Of a stretch of 64,000 nucleotides of DNA, positions 9,610 through 15,495 are shown in pieces. Numbering within the stretch: position 1 is the stretch's first letter; every line of letters begins with the position of its first letter. Origin of the DNA: Microbacterium sp. AK009. GTDB taxonomy: Bacteria; Actinomycetota; Actinomycetes; Actinomycetales; Microbacteriaceae. The stretch is from the NCBI RefSeq assembly GCF_013410955.1, contig NZ_JACCCG010000002.1:372001-436000 (forward strand). Reading direction: 5' to 3'. The position numbers were made by a program, and so were the translations under genes. The notes below the pieces were generated by a model. That model was not told the DNA's origin, did no database searches, and worked only from the letters and a program-made list of their open reading frames with translations.

Positions 9610-10155
9610 TCAGGCCGAGCGCGCGGTACGACGCGCAGCGAGTTCGTCGACGGGGTCGGGCGCCTGGGGATCGAACTCCACGAGGGTCGTCTCGACCTCG
9701 CGCAGCACCTTGCCCACGGCGATGCCGAAGACACCCTGGCCACGGCTGACGAGGTCGATGACCTCGTCGTTCGAGGTGCACAGGTAGACCGACGCGCCAT
9801 CGCTCATGAGCGTGGTGCCGGCCAGGTCGCGGATGCCGGCGGCGCGCAGCTGCTCTACGGCCGTGCGGATCTGCTGCAGCGAGATGCCGGTGTCGAGGAG
9901 ACGCTTGACGAGTTTGAGGACCAGGATGTCGCGGAAGCCGTACAGCCGCTGCGACCCCGAGCCGCTCGCGCCGCGCACGGTCGGTTCGACCAGCTGCGTA
10001 CGAGCCCAGTAGTCCAGCTGCCGGTAGGTGATGCCGGCGGCGCGGGCGGCGACGGCGCCGCGGTAGCCCACTTCATCGTCCATCTGCGGAAGCCCGTCGG
10101 TGAACAGGAGGTCGGCGACGAAGCCGGGTTCGTCGGCCGCTTCACGAGCGGTCAT
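9610..10155 (-). CDS. MerR-family transcriptional regulator (second MerR of the ftsR cluster)
   Basis: This 181-aa protein has the MerR winged-helix at about residues 35-105 (GYRGAVAARAAGITYRQLDY, then YGFRDILVLKLVKRLLDTG). A C-terminal part contains LAGTTLMSDG and VYLCTSNDEVIDLV. It resembles the M. tuberculosis Rv1830 type, which sits next to FtsR. The frame is open to a GTG at 10185, but GAGGAGG sits six bases before the ATG at 10155. A -10 hexamer TAGCGT at 10189-10194 would also place the transcription start downstream of that GTG. Target genes are unknown. Confidence 0.88.
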   Translation of the reverse strand: MTAREAADEPGFVADLLFTDGLPQMDDEVGYRGAVAARAAGITYRQLDYWARTQLVEPTVRGASGSGSQRLYGFRDILVLKLVKRLLDTGISLQQIRTAVEQLRAAGIRDLAGTTLMSDGASVYLCTSNDEVIDLVSRGQGVFGIAVGKVLREVETTLVEFDPQAPDPVDELAARRTARSA

Positions 10156-10188
10156 GCGATCCTCCTCACGGAACGGGGTGCGCACTCC

Positions 10189-10194
10189 ACGCTA
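10189..10194 (-). promoter_or_regulatory. -10 hexamer (TAGCGT) of the second MerR gene
   Basis: TAGCGT on the minus strand lies 33 bp upstream of the chosen ATG, inside the 115-bp gap after ftsR. It implies that this MerR gene has its own promoter rather than depending only on read-through from ftsR. Confidence 0.45.
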
Positions 10195-10270
10195 GATGAG
10201 CCCCGCCCCCCGAGCAACGACATCCGCCTCAACGCGTCGGCGTGTCGCGGCCGAGCGAGGCTGCCCCGCG

Positions 10271-10966
10271 TCATCCGAGCAGGCGATCGAGCGCGGTGCG
10301 CAGCAGGATCGCACGCACCTCTTCGAGTTTGCGCGCGAGTTCGGGCGCCACCTCTCCCGCTCGTCCCCGGGACGCGGCGTCGGTGCGACGCAGCAGGGGC
10401 GCGAGGGACGACTCGATGAGGGAGGCGTCGCGCTCCGCGCTCTGCTTGACGCTGCGGACGTGACGCGGCTCGATGCCGTGACGATCCAGCGCGACGAGGG
10501 CGCGCAGGAGCGTGACGGACTGATCGCTATAGCTCTCGGCTGCGGTGATGATCCCCGTGCTGATGGCGTCGTTGAGCAGCTGGGGCGCGGCGCCGGCGGC
10601 CGCCAGCAGCTCCTCGCGACGGTACCGACGCGGTGCCGGGACGATCGAGGGCGGCGGCGCGGAGGTCGGCGGTGCGGGGTCGCGCCCGGCGTCGACGTCG
10701 GCGAGATAGTCGCGGATGACGCTGAGGGGCAGGTAGTGGTCGCGCTGGAGCGTGAGCGCCAGCCGTAGGCGGTCGAGGTCGGCCGGCGAGAACTTGCGAT
10801 ACCCCGAGTCGGTACGCACCGGGGTCACGATCCCCTGCACCTCGAGGAACCGCAGCTTGCTGGAGGTCAGACTCGGGAACTCCGGAGACAGCCTCGCGAG
10901 CACCTGGCCGATGCTGAGCAGGCCCGCCGACGATGATCGCTGGCGGGCGGAGGAGGCCGGAGCCAT
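10271..10966 (-). CDS. ftsR: MerR-family regulator FtsR
   Basis: This 231-aa regulator has an N-terminal MerR-type DNA-binding domain (LLSIGQVLARLSPEFPSLTS, then GIVTPVRTDSGYRKFSPADL and LPLSVIRDYL). A C-terminal helical part follows (HGIEPRHVRSVKQSAERDASL). In Corynebacterium the homologue FtsR, encoded beside odhI, activates ftsZ; that is family knowledge, not seen here. Its ATG overlaps the stop of the FHA gene (TGATG), so the two are translationally coupled. Order and overlap match the conserved garA-ftsR pair, which supports the name. Confidence 0.88.
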   Translation of the reverse strand: MAPASSARQRSSSAGLLSIGQVLARLSPEFPSLTSSKLRFLEVQGIVTPVRTDSGYRKFSPADLDRLRLALTLQRDHYLPLSVIRDYLADVDAGRDPAPPTSAPPPSIVPAPRRYRREELLAAAGAAPQLLNDAISTGIITAAESYSDQSVTLLRALVALDRHGIEPRHVRSVKQSAERDASLIESSLAPLLRRTDAASRGRAGEVAPELARKLEEVRAILLRTALDRLLG

Positions 10967-11487
10967 CAGCCCGCCTGCGGCAGATCTGCGGGCGAGACGA
11001 AGAAGTTGAGGCGGAACTTGCCGATGCGAAGCTCCGAGCCGTTGGTGAGCACGGCGCGGTCGACCCGCTCGCCGTTGACGTAGGTCCCGTTCAGCGAGCG
11101 CTGATCCACGAGCTCGAACGCCGTTCCCTGTCGGGTGATCTCCGCGTGCCGACGCGAGACGGTGACGTCGTCGAAGAAGATGTCGGCTTCCGGGTGACGA
11201 CCGACCGTGGTGACGTCGGTGTCGAGAAGGTAGCGCGCGCCGGCCGTCGGGCCCGAGCGCACCAGAAGCAGCGCCGCACCCGAGGGGAGTGCGTCGATGG
11301 CCTCGAGCTCTGCGGTGTTCAACGCGCTGCCGAAGGGGACGAACGACAGGTCGGCGTCGTGGCCGAAGGTCTGCGTCGTGTCCGAACCGCGATCGGCGCC
11401 GTCATCGCCCGGCAGGCGTCGGATCTCACCAGAGTCTGGTCGCCGATTGTCGTCGTCACCAGATTCTGGTCGCCGATTGTCGTCCAC
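10966..11487 (-). CDS. FHA-domain protein of the GarA/OdhI type
   Basis: This 173-aa signalling protein has a C-terminal FHA domain: TVGRHPEADI at about 94-103, SRRHAEI at 111-117 and SLNGTYVNG at 131-139, all with the phosphothreonine-contacting residues. Its N-terminus carries DTTQTF at 36-41, in the position of the ETTS/ETTSVF phosphorylation site of GarA and OdhI. In those proteins the site is modified by Ser/Thr kinases, and the unphosphorylated protein inhibits 2-oxoglutarate dehydrogenase. The GTG start has AAGGAGGG upstream and TAGGCT at 11511-11516. Residues 1-20 are an internal 10-residue duplication. Lipoamide dehydrogenase, the E3 of that complex, lies 2 kb away. Confidence 0.88.
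   Translation of the reverse strand: MDDNRRPESGDDDNRRPDSGEIRRLPGDDGADRGSDTTQTFGHDADLSFVPFGSALNTAELEAIDALPSGAALLLVRSGPTAGARYLLDTDVTTVGRHPEADIFFDDVTVSRRHAEITRQGTAFELVDQRSLNGTYVNGERVDRAVLTNGSELRIGKFRLNFFVSPADLPQAG
11428..11487 (-). repeat. Two tandem 30-bp repeats at the 5' end of the FHA gene
   Basis: Units 11428-11457 and 11458-11487 differ at only a few bases and encode DNRRPESG-like decapeptides twice (residues 1-20). The period is a multiple of three, so the duplication is in frame. It lengthens the disordered arm before the phosphorylation motif. Confidence 0.8.
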
Positions 11488-11503
11488 GTCGTGCCCTCCT
11501 TCG

Positions 11504-11530
11504 GTGAGCCAGCCTATCCGACGTGCTCAC
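11504..11530 (-). promoter_or_regulatory. Promoter of the FHA-ftsR operon
   Basis: TAGGCT (11511-11516, minus strand) gives an 18-20 base leader containing AAGGAGGG before the GTG at 11487. It is enclosed by an inverted repeat GTGAGC (11504-11509) and GCTCAC (11525-11530), which might be an operator. The -10 reading is fair; the operator reading is speculative. Confidence 0.45.
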
Positions 11531-11667
11531 GCCCTGACGACCGGCTCGGCGCACCTGGCGACGACGATGCCGCAGGGCGATTGTTTCGGCCTGTGTCGGC
11601 GAAGATGACCGCGGCCGCGCCGCGACCTAACCTGGCCGACATCCGAAACTACCCACAGGAGTCCGAC

Positions 11668-12006
11668 GTGTCGAGTCCGCACCGCTTCCCCACACCTGTC
11701 GAGGTGAAGGGGCGCGCGGCCTGCATGTGCGCACACGGGCACTCCTGCACCTCGGTCGCCCCCGGGCACGCGATGCACCTCATCCAGGCGCGGCTGATCG
11801 CCGCGACCCCCCGCGAGTGGATCGACGCGATCGTCGCCTCGGTCTCCGACGGCGTCACGGTGCTCCACACCCTCGACGGGGCGCGTGTCGAGGTGTGGTC
11901 GGCGTCGCCGATCGAGGGCGCCCGGCCGGGCGCGCCGGTCGCTGTGCACGCGCGTCACCACGCCCTGGCCGTCGGGCGCGCCCGCGTCAACGTCGCCGTC
12001 CTCTGA
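11668..12006 (+). CDS. Small Cys/His-containing protein of unknown function
   Basis: This 112-aa protein is not one I recognise. The chosen GTG is preceded by AGGAG at good spacing, although the frame stays open far upstream. The N-terminal third contains AACMCAHGHSC followed by PGHAMH, a cluster of three Cys and four His within about 20 residues. That could bind a metal ion or carry a disulfide. The rest is predicted mixed alpha/beta (RLIAATPREWIDAIVASV; VTVLHTLDGARVEVW; APVAVHARHHALAVG) with no signal peptide or membrane segment. It is convergent with the Cys-rich copper-storage-like gene 18 bp away. Confidence 0.6.
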   Translation: MSSPHRFPTPVEVKGRAACMCAHGHSCTSVAPGHAMHLIQARLIAATPREWIDAIVASVSDGVTVLHTLDGARVEVWSASPIEGARPGAPVAVHARHHALAVGRARVNVAVL

Positions 12007-12024
12007 CCTGGCCGGCGCCGGGCG

Positions 12025-12423
12025 TCACGCCTGGGCGAGCATGGACTCCCGCATCGCCATGCAGGCATCCATGCAGGCCTGGCAGGACTGCGCGCACATG
12101 CGGCAGACCTCGCTCATGTCGGCGTGGCGCATGCACTCGTCCATGCAGAGCTGACACATCGCGATGCACGCGTCGAGCATCGACACCATGACCGCGGGGG
12201 TCGTGCCCGACATGCGCAGCATCGCCCGCAGCATCGTGTTGCACATGTCGGCGCAATTCATGCAGGCCGGCGCGCAGTCCATCATCTGGGCGGCGCACAC
12301 CGTGCACGCCTGTTCGCAGGCGGCGCAGGCGTCCATGCACGCCTGCAAGAGGTCCATGTCCATGCGGGTGTCGCCGCCCATCATCGACGTCGAGCCCATG
12401 GCATCCATCATCATGCGGTCCAT
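12025..12423 (-). CDS. Four-helix-bundle copper-binding protein (Csp-like)
   Basis: This 132-aa cytosolic protein contains about 18 Cys, mostly in CXXC and CXXXC spacings along predicted helices (QACMDACAACEQACTVCA; CIAMCQLCMDECMRH; VCRMCAQSCQACMDACMAM), and many Met. That pattern fits the copper storage protein (Csp3-like) family, whose four-helix bundle holds many Cu(I) ions on inward-facing Cys. There is no signal peptide, consistent with cytosolic Csp3 rather than exported Csp1. The ATG at 12423 has GAGG six to seven bases upstream. The gene is divergent from copC, so the pair may form a copper-handling unit. The number of ions bound is not predictable. Confidence 0.88.
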   Translation of the reverse strand: MDRMMMDAMGSTSMMGGDTRMDMDLLQACMDACAACEQACTVCAAQMMDCAPACMNCADMCNTMLRAMLRMSGTTPAVMVSMLDACIAMCQLCMDECMRHADMSEVCRMCAQSCQACMDACMAMRESMLAQA

Positions 12424-12527
12424 CCCGTACCTCGCTCTCGATCTCGCGCGACGGGGCAGGTGCACCCGCCTGAGCCCACAGTAGGCGTCCAGGCATCGTT
12501 GATGAAGACCCCCGTAGCGTGGGCATC

Positions 12528-13181
12528 GTGAATCGTTCCGGTCTTCGCCTCTCCCCCGCCCGCGCGATCCTCGGCGTCATCGTGGCGCTGGCGGCGGTGT
12601 TCGCCCTCCCCGTCGCCGCTTCCGCTCACGACGAGCTGCTCGCATCCGACCCCGCGTCCGGCAGCACGGTCGACCAGGCCCCGGCCGCGATCACCCTCAC
12701 CTTCAGCGGCGCGGTCTCGCAGGAGACCGGGGCCACGGTGATCGAGGTGACGGATGCCACCGGCGCGGCGCTCGTCGACGGATCGCCGACCATCACCGAC
12801 AACGTGGTGTCGCAGCCGCTGACCCCGGCCCAGCCGGGTGCCGTCACGGTGCTGTGGAAGGTGGTGTCCAGCGACGGCCACCCGATCTCCGGAGAGCTGT
12901 CGTTCGCCGTCGCGGAAGGGGCCGCGCCGACGCCGACCGCCGACGCCACCGTGACCCCGGCGCCCGACGCCGCTGCCTCTCCGTCCGCCTCGGCCGCGGA
13001 GACGGCCACCGCCACGCCGTCGCCGACCGACACGGGCGAAGCCGCGTCGTCCACGGCTGCGATCGTGCCGTGGATCATCATCGGCGTCGTCGCAGCCGCC
13101 GTCGGCGGGGCGATCGTGTACCTGCTGCTCGCCCGCGCACGGGGCCGCACCCCGGGCACCGGCGGCGGTGCCGACCGATAG
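12528..13181 (+). CDS. CopC-domain copper-binding protein with C-terminal membrane anchor
   Basis: This 217-aa protein has a signal peptide ending in ASA. The mature chain then begins HDELLASDPASGSTV, so its N-terminal His can be a Cu(II) ligand as in CopC. SSDGHPISGEL near residues 115-125 offers the Asp and second His of that site. After the beta-barrel CopC domain come a Pro/Thr/Ser/Ala-rich linker of about 55 residues and one transmembrane helix (AAIVPWIIIGVVAAAVGGAI). Copper would be bound outside the membrane. No copD is adjacent. The GTG at 12528 is chosen because TAGCGT ends 7 bases before it and no Shine-Dalgarno is present; a GTG three codons earlier is the alternative. Confidence 0.9.
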   Translation: MNRSGLRLSPARAILGVIVALAAVFALPVAASAHDELLASDPASGSTVDQAPAAITLTFSGAVSQETGATVIEVTDATGAALVDGSPTITDNVVSQPLTPAQPGAVTVLWKVVSSDGHPISGELSFAVAEGAAPTPTADATVTPAPDAAASPSASAAETATATPSPTDTGEAASSTAAIVPWIIIGVVAAAVGGAIVYLLLARARGRTPGTGGGADR

Positions 13182-13190
13182 GCTGGAAGC

Positions 13191-14588
13191 ATGCCTCACT
13201 ACGACGTCGTCATCCTCGGCGCCGGCCCCGGCGGGTACGTCGCGGCCGTCCGGAGCGCCCAGCTCGGTCTTTCCGTCGCCATCATCGAAGAGAAGTACTG
13301 GGGGGGCGTCTGCCTGAATGTCGGGTGCATCCCCTCGAAGGCGCTGCTGAAGAACGCCGACCTCGCCCATCAGGTGCTCCACAAGGCTGACCTGTTCGGC
13401 ATCTCGGGTGACGTGCACTTCGACTTCGGGGTGGCATGGGACCGCAGCCGCAAGGTGGCCGAGACCCACGTCAAGGGCATCCACTTCCTGATGAAGAAGA
13501 ACAAGGTCACCGAGTACGACGGCCGCGGCACCTTCATCGACGCGCACACCATCCAGGTGCAGAAGTCCGACGGCGGGGCCGAGACGGTCACGTTCGACAA
13601 CGCGATCATCGCCACCGGCGCGAAGGTCCGTCAGCTGCCCGGCGTCGAGATCGGCGGGAACATCGTCACCTACGAGGAGCAGATCCTCTCGCGCGAGCTC
13701 CCCTCCTCCATCGTCATCGTCGGCGCCGGCGCGATCGGCATGGAGTTCGCCTTTGTGATGTCGAACTACGGCGTGAAGGTCACCATCGTGGAGTTCCTCG
13801 ATCGGGCGCTGCCGAACGAAGACGCCGACGTGTCGAAGGAGATCGCGCGCCAGTACAAGAAGTACGGCATCGATATCCTGACCTCCACCAAGGTCGACAC
13901 GGTCACCGACCACGGCGACAAGGTCACGGTCGCCTACACCGGCAAGGACGGCACCAGCGGGTCGCTCGATGCCGACAAGGTGATGGTCTCGATCGGCTGG
14001 ATCCCGAACGTCGAGGGCTACGGGCTGGACAAGACCGGCGTCGAGCTCACCGAGCGCGGTGCGATCGGCATCGACGACTACATGCGCACCAGCGTGCCCC
14101 ACATCTACGCCATCGGTGACGTCACCGCGAAGCTGCAGCTGGCGCACGTCGCAGAGGCGCAGGGCGTGGTGGCCGCCGAGACGATCGGCAAGGCCGAGAC
14201 CATGCCGCTCGGCGATTACCGCATGATGCCCCGCGCGACGTTCTGCACCCCCCAGGTCGCGTCGTTCGGACTGACCGAGCAGCAGGCCCGTGATGCCGGC
14301 TACGACGTGAAGGTGGCGAAGTTCCCCTTCAGCGCCAACGGCAAGGCGAACGGTCTGGGCGAGCCGGTCGGATTCGTCAAGCTCATCGCCGACGGCGAGC
14401 ACCTGGAACTGCTCGGTGGTCACCTCATCGGACCCGATGTCTCGGAGCTTCTCCCCGAGTTGACGCTCGCGCAGAAGTGGGATCTCACCGCGCTCGAGGC
14501 CGCGCGCAACGTGCATACGCACCCGACGCTGTCCGAGGCTCTCCAGGAGGGCTTCCACGGCCTCGTGGGTCACATGATCAATCTGTAG
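13191..14588 (+). CDS. lpdA: Dihydrolipoyl (lipoamide) dehydrogenase, E3
   Basis: This 465-aa flavoprotein reoxidises lipoamide in the pyruvate and 2-oxoglutarate dehydrogenase complexes, passing electrons to NAD+. It shows the FAD-binding [17 protein letters not shown], the redox-active disulfide [17 protein letters not shown] (about 40-55), the NAD-binding [12 protein letters not shown] and the C-terminal [10 protein letters not shown] with the catalytic His-Glu pair. The length is normal. TAGGCT overlaps the copC stop and ends 6 bases before the ATG, so a leaderless transcript is possible in addition to read-through. Confidence 0.97.
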   Translation: MPHYDVVILGAGPGGYVAAVRSAQLGLSVAIIEEKYWGGVCLNVGCIPSKALLKNADLAHQVLHKADLFGISGDVHFDFGVAWDRSRKVAETHVKGIHFLMKKNKVTEYDGRGTFIDAHTIQVQKSDGGAETVTFDNAIIATGAKVRQLPGVEIGGNIVTYEEQILSRELPSSIVIVGAGAIGMEFAFVMSNYGVKVTIVEFLDRALPNEDADVSKEIARQYKKYGIDILTSTKVDTVTDHGDKVTVAYTGKDGTSGSLDADKVMVSIGWIPNVEGYGLDKTGVELTERGAIGIDDYMRTSVPHIYAIGDVTAKLQLAHVAEAQGVVAAETIGKAETMPLGDYRMMPRATFCTPQVASFGLTEQQARDAGYDVKVAKFPFSANGKANGLGEPVGFVKLIADGEHLELLGGHLIGPDVSELLPELTLAQKWDLTALEAARNVHTHPTLSEALQEGFHGLVGHMINL

Positions 14589-14594
14589 GCCGGA

Positions 14595-15233
14595 CTACCG
14601 CCCGAGCGCCCGCCCGATCTTCGATTCCGAGGATGCGGGGCGGGCGCCGGCGTTTCGGGCGAGCTGGGCGAGGTCGCCCAGGAACCGCTCGGCGTCAGCG
14701 GGCGCGGCGGGGCCCAGTTCGATCTCCCACTCGCGCCAGGAGCGCTCGGTCCCGGTCGACTCGTCACGGGTCTCCACGTGGTCGTCGAGGAACTCCGCGA
14801 CGACGCCGCCCGCGGCATCCTTCATCTGCACGGCCAGCCGGCGGTTGCGCACCCGGGCGATCGGGCGCACCGGCTCTGCCGTGAGGCGCCGGATCTCGGC
14901 CTGCACCGCCTCGGGGAGCGACGCGTCCTTCCCGAGCGGCCACCCGAGCTCCACCCGGCCCGCACCCTGCCGCGGTCCCTTCAGATGCCACCCGGCATCG
15001 GGGCCGCCGGTGCGGCGACGCAGCGCGTAACCGGCCCGTCCGAGGGCGAGATCGGCGGTGTCGTAGTACTGGGCGTCGAGCTCGCGCACCTCGGGGGCGG
15101 CGACCTCGGCCACCTCCGCAACGGCGCGCCAGTCCGGCGCCGCCGTCTCCGCGTCCACGTCGAGCTTGACCTCGATCTCGACGGAGCGGACCGGCTCGCC
15201 CGGATCAGTCGTCGTTCGAGGGTCCGATCTCAT
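14595..15233 (-). CDS. CYTH-domain phosphohydrolase-like protein
   Basis: This 212-aa protein belongs to the CYTH/triphosphate tunnel metalloenzyme group. The hallmark EIEVKLD lies near residue 18. Tunnel Lys and Arg residues follow (YALRRRTGG, WHLKGPRQGAGRVE, RVRNRR) and then acidic stretches (AEFLDDHVETRD, WREWEIELG). Members hydrolyse inorganic triphosphate or organic polyphosphates; a CHAD partner domain is absent. The ATG has GGAGG six bases upstream, although the longer frame is open. It overlaps the 3' end of the upstream small gene by 29 bp. Confidence 0.88.
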   Translation of the reverse strand: MRSDPRTTTDPGEPVRSVEIEVKLDVDAETAAPDWRAVAEVAEVAAPEVRELDAQYYDTADLALGRAGYALRRRTGGPDAGWHLKGPRQGAGRVELGWPLGKDASLPEAVQAEIRRLTAEPVRPIARVRNRRLAVQMKDAAGGVVAEFLDDHVETRDESTGTERSWREWEIELGPAAPADAERFLGDLAQLARNAGARPASSESKIGRALGR

Positions 15234-15423
15234 CGGTCGCCTCCACGAACCAGAATTCCGCCTCGGTCGGGCCGTCGTGCTCGCCGGTGTGCTGCGCGTC
15301 GCCCTTGCGCCGGTAGACGACCTGTCCTTCGCCGTAGGGGACGATGAGCGAGTCGAGGTCGGGAGCATCCAGGGGCAGGACCTGCCCGTCGAGCGGACCA
15401 CCGTGCAGTCGTGCAATAGCCAT
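15205..15423 (-). CDS. Small conserved-looking protein, function unknown
   Basis: This 72-aa protein (MAIARLHGGPLDGQVLPLD ... EFWFVEATDEIG) resembles short actinobacterial proteins with an HGGPxDG motif, but I cannot assign a function. It has no membrane segment. TACACT on the minus strand ends 6 bases before the ATG. The GGAGG directly next to the ATG is too close to act as a ribosome binding site, so the mRNA may be leaderless. Its last 29 bp overlap the CYTH gene, so the two are coupled. It is divergent from glgP. Confidence 0.7.
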   Translation of the reverse strand: MAIARLHGGPLDGQVLPLDAPDLDSLIVPYGEGQVVYRRKGDAQHTGEHDGPTEAEFWFVEATDEIGPSNDD

Positions 15424-15495
15424 CCTCCGAGTGTATCGACGGCGATCTGCTCGGTGAGGGGGTTGCGCACATCACGCTCGCCTACACTTCACAGC

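Noticed and set aside
10933-11667. Upstream extension of the 112-aa Cys/His protein frame
   Set aside because: It runs antisense through the FHA gene. AGGAG precedes the GTG at 11668, where plausible protein sequence begins.
15166-15495. 110-codon upstream extension of the glgP frame
   Set aside because: It overlaps the CYTH and 72-aa genes on the other strand. Phosphorylase homology and the -10 hexamer both point to the GTG at 15496.
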